From Oscillospiraceae bacterium (lineage in GTDB: Bacteria; Bacillota; Clostridia; Saccharofermentanales; Saccharofermentanaceae), in assembly GCA_902803695.1 (NCBI GenBank), contig CADCQX010000032.1, positions 1-5,480 of the forward strand: DNA of 5,480 nucleotides, written 5' to 3'. Below, piece after piece: positions 1-5,480 of this stretch (position 1 is its first letter; each line of letters starts with the position of its first letter). The translations under genes and the position numbers were made by a program. The notes below the pieces were generated by a model. That model saw only the letters and a list, made by a program, of their open reading frames with translations. It was not told the DNA's origin and ran no database searches.

Positions 1-300
1 AGTATATCTTTCTGTATTCTCATCAATGAATTCATAATAAGTAGTTAATACCGTCTTTCTGAAGTCATCTATCTTCTTGCTGGTCTTGTTTCGAGTGTAA
101 TGATTATCCAATAAGAAAACTCTTTTAAGGTAACTGTAGGAGAATTCACAGACATACTTATTACTTATCTTATCATCTTCGATATTCTTTTTTACCTGTC
201 TTAAGACAAGGCAGAAGAGATCTGCGGTAAAAGGATCCATATTTCTGAATCCAAGTTCTACTACATCATTCCTCATGGACATGTACTTCTTACTCTCCAC
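1..300 (-). CDS. Probable Rep_3-family replication initiator, N-terminal 100 codons (3' end outside window)
   Basis: The minus-strand frame is open from 300 to the window edge and is cut off there. The predicted protein begins VESKKYMSMRNDVVELGF (initiator read as Met) and continues with MDPFTADLFCLVLRQVKKN at about residues 15-33, then a segment rich in Lys, Tyr and Asp. A basic start followed by an N-D pair, then a helix ending in L-x-Q-V/I, is the pattern I know from the first winged-helix domain of Rep_3 (RepB-like) initiators, which bind iterons and open a theta-type origin. The GTG at 298-300 is preferred because GGGGTGAT lies 7 bases upstream. ATG codons at 280-282 and 274-276 are alternatives, the first with GGAG 12 bases upstream. 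Iteron-like repeats directly upstream support the assignment. The match is by eye and the C-terminal domain is not visible, so the family call is moderate. Confidence 0.6.
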   Translation of the reverse strand, partial: MESKKYMSMRNDVVELGFRNMDPFTADLFCLVLRQVKKNIEDDKISNKYVCEFSYSYLKRVFLLDNHYTRNKTSKKIDDFRKTVLTTYYEFIDENTERYT

Positions 301-307
301 TAAGCAT

Positions 308-313
308 CACCCC
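308..313 (-). promoter_or_regulatory. Shine-Dalgarno site of the replication initiator gene
   Basis: The minus strand reads GGGGTG followed by AT here, complementary to the GGTGAT part of the 16S rRNA anti-Shine-Dalgarno region, and sits 7 bases before the GTG at 298-300. It decides the start in favour of GTG over the ATG at 282. An in-frame TGA just upstream of the GTG limits the frame to this start or later ones. Confidence 0.55.
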
Positions 314-366
314 GTGGAGATTATAGAAGTGTCAGACAATATCTTTTGTCATAATCCCGTTTTTAC

Positions 367-472
367 CCTACATTTCTGACAGTATAGAAGAACCCTAAAT
401 AGCATCAATGACATCATTAAACCTACACTTTTGACAGAATAGGAAGATATTTCTACAAGTTTGACATGTTGG
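367..472 (+). repeat. Iteron-like direct repeats upstream of the initiator gene
   Basis: Three copies in the same orientation are clear: 367-387 (CCTACATTTCTGACAG...), 422-442 (CCTACACTTTTGACAG...) and 452-472 (TCTACAAGTTTGACAT...). The shared core is CTACA, five or so variable T-rich bases, then TGACA. The first two agree at 18 of 21 positions and both continue into a TAG(G)AAG tail. The third matches in the core only. Weaker relatives may lie around 402-414 (ending TGACAT) and 322-340. The distance between cores is 55 then 30 bases, so the array is irregular rather than strictly tandem. Placement just upstream of a Rep_3-like gene suggests initiator-binding sites, which is inference. Confidence 0.55.
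381..408 (-). promoter_or_regulatory. Candidate sigma-A promoter of the replication initiator gene, overlapped by an iteron-like repeat
   Basis: On the minus strand TTGATG (403-408) is followed after 16 bases by TATACT (381-386), four and five matches to the consensus hexamers. Transcription would start near 374 and leave a leader of about 70 bases before the GTG. The -10 box lies inside the iteron-like repeat at 367-390. If the initiator binds this repeat it could repress its own promoter, a common arrangement in iteron plasmids. A TATAAT at 320-325 is closer to the gene but has no recognisable -35 box and would start almost on the Shine-Dalgarno site. Confidence 0.4.
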
Positions 473-525
473 TTTTCTATATATAGCAACGGTACATTTT
501 GGCCTTTTATGCCAGTTATACATAC

Positions 526-555
526 TAGGTTTAAAACTATAGTTTTTATAACCTA
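526..555. repeat. Imperfect AT-rich palindrome
   Basis: The left arm TAGGTTTAAAACTA (526-539) pairs with the right arm at 540-555, whose reverse complement is TAGGTTATAAAAACTA. The only difference is two extra bases in the right arm, and the centre AAACTATAGTTT is a perfect 12-base palindrome. It abuts the next inverted repeat with no base between them. It could be an origin element, an operator, or part of a terminator. The sequence does not decide. Confidence 0.5.
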
Positions 556-610
556 ATAAAAAGTGATGAATCCGGAAGATTTCATCTTCGTCGTCATCAT
601 CACTTTTTAT
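556..610. terminator. Nested hairpin, possible bidirectional terminator of the ATPase gene
   Basis: ATAAAAAGTGATGA (556-569) and TCATCACTTTTTAT (597-610) form a perfect 14-base-pair stem. The 27-base loop contains a second stem, GAAGAT (575-580) with ATCTTC (584-589) around a TTC loop. An alternative pairing GATGAA (565-570) with TTCATC (581-586) would compete with the outer stem. Each strand ends its stem in a run of five T, which fits a terminator acting in both directions. It lies about 57 bases past the stop of the ATPase gene. The stem is not GC-rich and the loop is long, so the structure is certain but its role as terminator is only plausible. Confidence 0.45.
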
Positions 611-666
611 AGCATATCGATTCTTGGCATCTAAATCATATATGATAGTTTTCTGCTATTTATCTG

Positions 667-2079
667 CTAAATATCATATAGGTCTTTGAGAGTTATCAAG
701 GTTACCTCTCCCCTTTCTTGGGCATCAAGAAGAGACTGCGTAAATCCTGACTTTGAGAAAACATAATAGTGACAGGTGTCATTATTGGTAGTGAAAGCAG
801 AACTGTAATCTTTTATCAGTTCTAATTCATCCAACCCAATTTTCTTATTAGTGTATTTACATGAGCCAATCAGGTATTCATACCCTATTGTATTGTTCTC
901 TTTAGGAGCCAATGCAACAATATCCAACTCAATTTCCTTTTTCAAAGCATAATGCGTTCCCCACCATTTTCCGATTTCACTGAACACAAATGGAAGTGAA
1001 TCCATATTTCTCAGAAGATATTGTCTGCATATGTCTTCAAAAACAAAACCCATATAATCAGAAAGATAACTGCTTACTGCCTTATCGTACACCAGCGACA
1101 TTCTATCCGCACTGATGACTGAAATATTAGCAGGTACAAATCTGTACCAGAAACGGAAGAAGTTATCAGAAATACGGTAAATAACCCTTCTGGAATTCTT
1201 ATTGACAATTGGTTCTGCTTTCTCTACTATGCCCAATTCCATAAGAGGCTTAATGTATTTCATACAATTATTGCTTTCCATCCCTACCTTTGCGGCTATT
1301 TCATTTAGTTTAGTAGCACCGTTAGCGATAGCTGTAATCACTGAATTATAAACAGCAGGCTCTCTCAGCTCCTGTTTGAGCAGATTTTCAGGTTCCTCGT
1401 AAAGATAAGATGAAGTATCAAAGAAATTCTCCAGCAAAGCTGATTTGACAGTAGTTTTTACATCAAGTTTATTGATGTAATGCGGAATGCCTCCTGTAAT
1501 ACCGTAAATCAGAGCACTGTCTTCTTCACCAAGATCAGGATTCATTTTTCTGGAGTCATAATAGTCCAATGGCTGAATATGAAACTGAGCTGTTCTTCTT
1601 CCAAACAAAGGACTCTTTTCACTTAGCACTTCTTTTTCCATAAAACTGATAGATGAACCGCATACTATGAAAAACAGTTTTGTATTTTTCCATTGGTAAT
1701 CCAACAGGTGCTGTAATCTTGAAGTTATCGATTCATCGGCTTTTGCCAGATATGGCAATTCATCAATGACAAATACAACCCTTTCATTTTGAGCAATTCT
1801 TCCTATTTCATTGAAGGCTGCATCAAAAGATCCGAATACCGGATTCTCAGTTGCATCAGGATTGCTGTACAGATAGATAGCTTTAGACAGCATCTCCAGA
1901 TTATCTTTGGCATTGGCGTTGATTGCTGAAAAATAGATTACCGGTTTGTCTTTTACAAACTCATTAATCAACGCTGTTTTGCCTACTCTTCTTCTGCCAT
2001 AAACCACAATAAACTCCATGGTATCTGACTGATACCTTTTATTCAGCTTATCCAGTTCTTTTTCTCTTGCAACAAACAT
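667..2079 (-). CDS. AAA-type ATPase of the ATP_bind_2/DUF234 family
   Basis: A 470-residue cytoplasmic P-loop ATPase. Visible motifs are Walker A GRRRVGKT (28-35), Walker B VVFVIDELPYL (101-111, with D106 and E107), a sensor-1-like CGSS (140-143), SPLFGRRT (156-163) with a candidate arginine finger, and GITGGIPHYI (193-202), typical of the lid in this family. A winged-helix region spans about 245-303 (LNEIAAKVGMESN). The C-terminal part (about 307-429) matches DUF234, a PD-(D/E)XK nuclease-like fold, with FE at 347-348, ELDIVAL (384-390) and GSCKY (405-409). In relatives I recall, the last motif is usually ECK, so S406 replaces the expected acidic residue and nuclease activity is doubtful. 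The ATG at 2077-2079 has AGAAGGG 9 bases upstream and its own strong promoter. The length is normal for the family. The biological role of these ATPases is not established. The family is common in bacteria and archaea, often in accessory regions. Confidence 0.9.
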   Translation of the reverse strand: MFVAREKELDKLNKRYQSDTMEFIVVYGRRRVGKTALINEFVKDKPVIYFSAINANAKDNLEMLSKAIYLYSNPDATENPVFGSFDAAFNEIGRIAQNERVVFVIDELPYLAKADESITSRLQHLLDYQWKNTKLFFIVCGSSISFMEKEVLSEKSPLFGRRTAQFHIQPLDYYDSRKMNPDLGEEDSALIYGITGGIPHYINKLDVKTTVKSALLENFFDTSSYLYEEPENLLKQELREPAVYNSVITAIANGATKLNEIAAKVGMESNNCMKYIKPLMELGIVEKAEPIVNKNSRRVIYRISDNFFRFWYRFVPANISVISADRMSLVYDKAVSSYLSDYMGFVFEDICRQYLLRNMDSLPFVFSEIGKWWGTHYALKKEIELDIVALAPKENNTIGYEYLIGSCKYTNKKIGLDELELIKDYSSAFTTNNDTCHYYVFSKSGFTQSLLDAQERGEVTLITLKDLYDI

Positions 2080-2088
2080 ATTAATATA

Positions 2089-2095
2089 CCCTTCT
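2089..2095 (-). promoter_or_regulatory. Shine-Dalgarno site of the ATPase gene
   Basis: AGAAGGG on the minus strand, 9 bases before the ATG at 2079. It supports that ATG as the start; no upstream in-frame alternative is needed since the protein begins with the usual family N-terminus (FVAREKEL). Confidence 0.6.
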
Positions 2096-2101
2096 TTCAG
2101 G

Positions 2102-2128
2102 GAATCGTGTTTCCCCGAATTACGATTC
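2102..2128. repeat. Inverted repeat at the ATPase transcription start, possible operator
   Basis: GAATCGT (2102-2108) is mirrored by ACGATTC (2122-2128) across 13 bases. It begins 2 bases past the -10 box, so it covers the expected start site near 2123 and the first part of the leader. Such a position suits a repressor operator. In RNA it could also fold as a leader hairpin just upstream of the ribosome site. An overlapping GGGAA/TTCCC pair (2100-2104 and 2111-2115) offers an alternative fold. Confidence 0.4.
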
Positions 2129-2129
2129 T

Positions 2130-2158
2130 ATTATATTCTTGGTGGATTAGTTTTTCAA
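2130..2158 (-). promoter_or_regulatory. Strong sigma-A promoter of the ATPase gene
   Basis: On the minus strand TTGAAA (2153-2158) and TATAAT (2130-2135) are separated by exactly 17 bases. The -10 is a perfect consensus and the -35 has five of six matches. The leader would be about 45 bases. It shows that the ATPase gene is transcribed on its own rather than only by read-through from the recombinase operon. Confidence 0.75.
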
Positions 2159-2236
2159 GCATTTAATTGTTGTCATTTTTATGAGGTAAATTGAGCATAG
2201 TTTTGACAAAATGCCCTTTTTCTCTATTTCAGATGA

Positions 2237-2686
2237 TTAAATGCTATTTCTGAGATGCTGTAATGCCTTTACTGCAGCAACCGCATGGTTTCCCCAATGA
2301 GCATGATGCAGCAGTTTCCATTCAAATACAGCGTTGTTAATGAATCCTGCTTCATAATCATAGATGCCTTCCAGAAGGTCATCTCTGATATCTGACAGAT
2401 CATCCATCAGGTCACCGCATACCGGTTCTTCTTCCGCGAATGGATGAAAGATCTCCCAATATGTTGTGGGCAGTTCTATTCTGACAGGATTTGGTTTTTC
2501 TCCCTTTACAGGATCATTATCTTCTGGTTCTACATCCGGTAATAATAAACCCTTGGAGAAAGAATCCAACATAAGATACATCAGTTCTTCAAGGTTATCT
2601 TTTGTGATAACGTTATTGCTGACAAAATCGCAGTATTTCTTGGCAGATTCATAAAACTCTGTTATTTCTTTTGTTGCCATATCCAT
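2237..2686 (-). CDS. DUF5063-like protein of unknown function
   Basis: A 149-residue acidic, soluble protein with no signal peptide or membrane segment. The C-terminal half carries features I associate with DUF5063: YWEIFHPFAEEEPVCGDL (76-93), then DDLSDIRDDLLEGI (95-108), a short YEAG turn, and EWKLLHHAHWGNHAVAAV (122-139), where H130, W131, G132 and H134 are the conserved-looking core. No catalytic function is known to me. The ATG at 2684-2686 is preferred over the ATG six bases later because GGAGG (2693-2697) lies 6 bases upstream. That ribosome site is inside the end of the recombinase gene, whose stop is separated from this start by one base, so the two are almost certainly translated from one message. 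No clear terminator follows the stop at 2237. Confidence 0.7.
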   Translation of the reverse strand: MDMATKEITEFYESAKKYCDFVSNNVITKDNLEELMYLMLDSFSKGLLLPDVEPEDNDPVKGEKPNPVRIELPTTYWEIFHPFAEEEPVCGDLMDDLSDIRDDLLEGIYDYEAGFINNAVFEWKLLHHAHWGNHAVAAVKALQHLRNSI

Positions 2687-2687
2687 A

Positions 2688-4238
2688 TCATGCCTCCAAC
2701 TCGAACTTGATCTTGTCCTTGAACTCAGGATGCTCCTGTATTGCCTGAATGATCATATCTGCATGCGCCAGATCATAATAGTATACCGGCTGCTTTCTCT
2801 TGATTGCCTGCCTGATCTGCGCCAGTTCACGCATGTAGCTGGCAAATCTCTGCTTCTTGCGCATCTCTTCAGTATCAGAGATATCTACTTCCTGTACCTT
2901 AGGCAATTCAAAGTCAGGTTTTTCAGCAATCAGATCCTTCAGTGCTCTATCTACTCTTACCCTCTTCTGCCTCTGATTGGCCTTGGCATATACTTCTCTG
3001 ATCATTTCAGAGTCCTGATGTCCGAAGTAATCATGGGCTTCCTCAGCTGATATATGTTTCACGTCACACAGAAAATGAGCGCAACCATGTCTGAACATCT
3101 GACAATCAAGTTTCTTCATTTCAAGTTTTTCAGTAACTTTATCCAGTTCTCTTAAGGCATTGGCCTGTCTCTGATAACCCACCTTTTCCTTAGGATCTCT
3201 GGCATTGATGTTAGGGAATACGAACATGTTATCCATCTTCTTCTCTGATACATTGAACTCATATTTATAAGCGTATTTATAGTCCACCAGGATCTGCTTA
3301 TAGTATGCCCAGATGGTTATTTCTCTTTCACTGTTACTGTTCTTTAAAGCCAGGTTATTGGCCTTCAGACGCCTCATGACATTCTCTCTGGACTCTTTGT
3401 GGTTAATGGCATTGACAACATAGATAACACCGGTACCGTAATCGCCGCCGTCAAAGTCAATGTTCTTCCACTGTAAGGCTATCAGTTCTCCAACTCTCAT
3501 ACCGGTAAAGTAAAGAGTAACCCAGAAGGTATACCAGTACAGATTGGTAAACTGACCGATCTTATCCTTATCGGCCCCTTTGCCCCTGTAGTAATCCATC
3601 AGTTTTCTGAGATCTTCGAATTCCGGATAGTTCCTGTCATTTCTTCTTCCGACCTCAAGTCTTTTAGTCTTAACAAACAGAATGGCATTCTCGTTAAGGA
3701 TAGCCTGTTCAGCATTGATATATCCCTTCAACTGCAGATAACGGTTGAACTTCTTGACTACTCCCTTATACTTCTTTACGGTAGCTCCAGATAGGTTCTT
3801 ATGGTCTTTTACCGGTGAGTTAATATAATCGATCCACTTGCTCCAATCTTCTGTCTTAAGCTCTTTAACAGCCTTATCCTTCATGTTTGGATCAAAGTAA
3901 TTCTTTAATCCGGAAGCATTATCAAAGTTATTCCTGTCACCGGAGATCTTGACATTGGCATCACGGTGAGAAAGCTTGCTTAATTCCTCCAGCCATTCTT
4001 CGTAGATGTCGTAAACAGTTCTTTTTCTTTTCTCTTTTTCTACATACTGGCCTTCAGCGATGATTTCCTTGGCTTCAGCCTCACACTCATCGATAGTCCA
4101 GTGCCATTTGGTAGTAGTATCTACCTTTTTCCCCTGGGCATTAACAAAACGGATCTTCTTGCGGAATCTCCATTCTTTTACATCTTCTTTCCATTCCTTC
4201 TGATATCTGGCAGGAATGTTTCTGGGCAGTCTTTTCAT
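2688..4238 (-). CDS. Tyrosine recombinase (phage-type integrase)
   Basis: A 516-residue site-specific recombinase that would cut and rejoin DNA at attachment or resolution sites. Residues 1-70 are basic and aromatic (KEWRFRKKIRFVNAQGKKVD at 21-40) and resemble an arm-binding domain. About 74-190 is the helical core-binding domain. The catalytic domain shows R248 in TGMRVGEL, K299 in LKNSNSERE, R383 in QMFRHGCAHFL, H407 in FGHQDS and the nucleophile Y417 in REVYAKA. The histidine normally three residues before the second Arg is Q380 here. About 99 residues follow the catalytic Tyr, far more than the short tail usual in integrases; the extension is charged and helical, of unknown role. The ATG at 4236-4238 has AAGGAAG 7 bases upstream. 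The gene lies 46 bases after the AbiEii toxin gene and one base before the DUF5063 gene. Whether it integrates the element, resolves multimers or is a resident of a larger island is not visible, since no att site was recognised. Confidence 0.92.
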   Translation of the reverse strand: MKRLPRNIPARYQKEWKEDVKEWRFRKKIRFVNAQGKKVDTTTKWHWTIDECEAEAKEIIAEGQYVEKEKRKRTVYDIYEEWLEELSKLSHRDANVKISGDRNNFDNASGLKNYFDPNMKDKAVKELKTEDWSKWIDYINSPVKDHKNLSGATVKKYKGVVKKFNRYLQLKGYINAEQAILNENAILFVKTKRLEVGRRNDRNYPEFEDLRKLMDYYRGKGADKDKIGQFTNLYWYTFWVTLYFTGMRVGELIALQWKNIDFDGGDYGTGVIYVVNAINHKESRENVMRRLKANNLALKNSNSEREITIWAYYKQILVDYKYAYKYEFNVSEKKMDNMFVFPNINARDPKEKVGYQRQANALRELDKVTEKLEMKKLDCQMFRHGCAHFLCDVKHISAEEAHDYFGHQDSEMIREVYAKANQRQKRVRVDRALKDLIAEKPDFELPKVQEVDISDTEEMRKKQRFASYMRELAQIRQAIKRKQPVYYYDLAHADMIIQAIQEHPEFKDKIKFELEA

Positions 4239-4284
4239 ATTTTTACTTCCTTATATTCATTCAGTAAAATGCTGATTAAATTGA

Positions 4285-5121
4285 TTATTGGATAATTATT
4301 TCAGCCAGATCCTTCACACTTTCCATGACCTCCGGCCAAGACAACTCACCCACAAAGAAAGAGTCATTTTTGAAGTTTTCCCATTGGGATTTCATAACTT
4401 CATCTGATTCTATGGAAGATAGTATATCTATGAAGTCTGAAATTTGTCCAACAGTCTCTCTTTTTTCACTTGTGGCATAGAATGCATTTTTCAGCACTTC
4501 CTGATCAAAGAATCTCTGACTGCTAATTACATGAATGTCATAAAAATCACGCATTCTTGTGTTTGCCAACCCACGGCTCATTATCGTTTCCATTTTCTCA
4601 GCAAGAAGTGTTTCCAGGTTATAGGTCAATAATGAGATTGATCTGTCTTCAAACATCAGATGATATGAAAACTCCACAGCACTCGGAGTGATAATATCTC
4701 CTGTAGATATATCGATCTTTATCGCCTGGCATAAGTTATCCAAAGACGCTTCCAACATGAATCTGATGCCAGGATAATCATGTTCTTCCATTATATCTGT
4801 TACCCTGGTTATGCGGAAATTAACACCATCTGCGACCTCTGTCGCTATGATTTCCTTAATGATCTCAGTTGCATTTTCCATATCCAACTTGAGAGATTTA
4901 ACCGTTGTGTCAATATCCATCGTTGCTCTCGTTTCCAATCCGACAACCGCCGCAACCAGCATTCCACCCTTTAAAATGAAGTTGTTTCTGTATCGTGAAA
5001 GAGCTACCCTTTCCAGAAATCTTTCCATGATGTAATTACGAATCAGTGTCTGTGCTTTTCTGCTGTCTCCCGCAGAAAGGTTTCTGACCTTTGCTTTCAG
5101 CTGTGTAGCTGTTTTTATCAT
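4285..5121 (-). CDS. abiEii: AbiEii/AbiGii-family nucleotidyltransferase toxin
   Basis: A 278-residue protein of the AbiEii family, the toxin of AbiE-type toxin-antitoxin systems. Characterised members are DNA polymerase beta-like nucleotidyltransferases; related enzymes modify tRNA and stop growth, and some AbiE systems abort phage infection. Visible motifs are FILKGGMLVA (48-57), TMDIDT (67-72) with the metal-binding pair D69 and D71, IKIDIS (134-139) with D137 as candidate third Asp, LAEKMETIM (173-181) with K176, and RDFYDI (191-196), all in the family order and spacing. Nothing essential appears lost, so the toxin is probably active. The ATG at 5119-5121 overlaps the antitoxin stop by 4 bases (ATGA), and GGAGG (5129-5133) lies 7 bases upstream inside the antitoxin gene, giving coupled translation with the antitoxin first. 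The target in this host cannot be read from the sequence. Confidence 0.9.
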   Translation of the reverse strand: MIKTATQLKAKVRNLSAGDSRKAQTLIRNYIMERFLERVALSRYRNNFILKGGMLVAAVVGLETRATMDIDTTVKSLKLDMENATEIIKEIIATEVADGVNFRITRVTDIMEEHDYPGIRFMLEASLDNLCQAIKIDISTGDIITPSAVEFSYHLMFEDRSISLLTYNLETLLAEKMETIMSRGLANTRMRDFYDIHVISSQRFFDQEVLKNAFYATSEKRETVGQISDFIDILSSIESDEVMKSQWENFKNDSFFVGELSWPEVMESVKDLAEIIIQ

Positions 5122-5480
5122 AGCATTACCTCCGTATATGTCCTTACGGCATACTCAATTCTTAACTCTTTTGCATAAGTCATCAGATGGTTAAGATTCT
5201 TATGAGTACTGCCCATATATTCTTTCATTGCATATTGAAACACCTGAACATCCATTGCATCTTTATTTCGAATGATATCACAGATCGTACGCTCCATATC
5301 ATAAGCGCGGACGGTGTTGCCAAAGTTTGTTTGAATATCTAGAACTCCTAGTTCTTCATCCTCAGGTTTTACATAATAAACACGAATGTCCTTCTTTCTC
5401 AGATGCGATGCATTATAACCAGCCCTGACAGTTACACTTGTAACCTTAGGTTCTCGTTCCATCAGGCCATGAAGATACAG
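5118..5480 (-). CDS. abiEi: AbiEi-family antitoxin, partial (N-terminus beyond the window)
   Basis: The frame is open to the window edge and gives the last 120 codons. It begins LYLHGLMEREPKVTSVTV, which corresponds to the junction after the N-terminal winged helix in AbiEi proteins (typically ALYLHGL followed by a polar-P segment). The Met at 5462 is therefore internal and not the start. The remaining C-terminal domain shows GYNASHL, YYVKPEDEELGV, the conserved YDMERTICDIIRN, QYAMKEY and LMTYAKEL in the usual order. AbiEi proteins neutralise the toxin in trans without forming a stable complex (type IV), and their N-terminal domain represses the abiE promoter by binding inverted repeats. That DNA-binding domain and the promoter lie outside this window. 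It overlaps the toxin gene by 4 bases. Confidence 0.9.
   Translation of the reverse strand: MYLHGLMEREPKVTSVTVRAGYNASHLRKKDIRVYYVKPEDEELGVLDIQTNFGNTVRAYDMERTICDIIRNKDAMDVQVFQYAMKEYMGSTHKNLNHLMTYAKELRIEYAVRTYTEVML

Larger units (their letters stand above)
301..666. other. Gene-free region: putative replication origin/control region
   Basis: This 366-base stretch between the initiator-like gene and the ATPase gene has no frame with a credible start and ribosome site. It holds, from left to right, the initiator's ribosome site, a candidate promoter, the iteron-like repeats, an AT-rich section around 470-545, and two back-to-back inverted repeats (526-555 and 556-610). Iterons beside an AT-rich section and a rep gene is the usual layout of a theta origin. 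No DnaA box was confidently recognised. Confidence 0.4.

Noticed and set aside
320..325. Perfect TATAAT on the minus strand close to the initiator gene.
   Set aside because: No -35 box at a workable distance, and a start here would leave almost no leader before the ribosome site. Kept only as an alternative to the promoter at 381-408.
395..523. A 42-codon minus-strand ORF with a CxxC-x6-CxxC pattern resembling a small zinc-binding protein.
   Set aside because: No ribosome site precedes the ATG, and the Cys pairs arise from the repeated iteron cores, so the pattern is better explained as a by-product of the repeats.
2195..2214. GCA...TTTT/AAAA...TGC imperfect hairpin followed on the plus strand by a T run, as a terminator after the DUF5063 gene.
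   Set aside because: The stem is weak with a three-base bulge, and the T run is on the wrong strand for the minus-strand operon.
4239..4284. A separate promoter for the recombinase, with TATAAG just before its ATG.
   Set aside because: The hexamer overlaps the ribosome site and has no -35 box at normal spacing.
2466..5035. Several plus-strand ORFs of 62-106 codons opposite the DUF5063, recombinase and AbiEii genes.
   Set aside because: Each lies wholly or almost wholly inside a strongly supported minus-strand gene, and their translations show no domain pattern.
5460..5462. ATG at 5462 as the true start of the AbiEi antitoxin.
   Set aside because: The frame continues to the window edge with LYLHGL, which is conserved AbiEi sequence, so this Met is internal.
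1..5480. tRNA, rRNA, CRISPR array, insertion-sequence ends or integrase att sites.
   Set aside because: No cloverleaf, regular repeat-spacer array, transposase or terminal inverted repeats were seen, and no duplicated att-like core was recognised near the recombinase gene.

Overview
The window is AT-rich with strong Shine-Dalgarno sites and TGA used as a stop, which points to a low-GC Firmicute-like bacterium (a Lachnospiraceae or Erysipelotrichaceae type is an impression, not a demonstration). All recognisable genes lie on the minus strand, so transcription runs from right to left. The content is accessory: a toxin-antitoxin pair, a site-specific recombinase, a replication-initiator-like gene with iteron-like repeats, and an AAA-type ATPase. 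This suggests a plasmid, chromid or integrated mobile element.

Right part (5480 to 2237): an AbiEi-type antitoxin whose N-terminus is cut by the window edge overlaps by 4 bases an AbiEii-type nucleotidyltransferase toxin. After 46 bases comes a 516-residue tyrosine recombinase, and after a single base a DUF5063-like protein of 149 residues. The spacing allows one transcript (abiEi, abiEii, integrase, DUF5063), although a separate promoter for the integrase cannot be excluded.

Middle (2236 to 667): a gap of 157 bases contains a near-consensus sigma-A promoter (TTGAAA, 17 bases, TATAAT) and an inverted repeat at the expected transcription start. It drives a 470-residue ATPase with an N-terminal P-loop domain, a winged-helix region and a C-terminal DUF234/PD-(D/E)XK-like region.

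Left part (666 to 1): 366 bases without a convincing gene hold two adjacent inverted repeats (one a possible bidirectional terminator), three clear iteron-like repeats and a candidate promoter. These lead into the first 100 codons of a protein that resembles Rep_3-family replication initiators. Together this looks like the upstream part of an iteron-controlled replication origin.

Read as a whole, the replicon module, recombinase and AbiE pair would copy, move and stabilise the element. The roles of the ATPase and the DUF5063 protein are not known from sequence.
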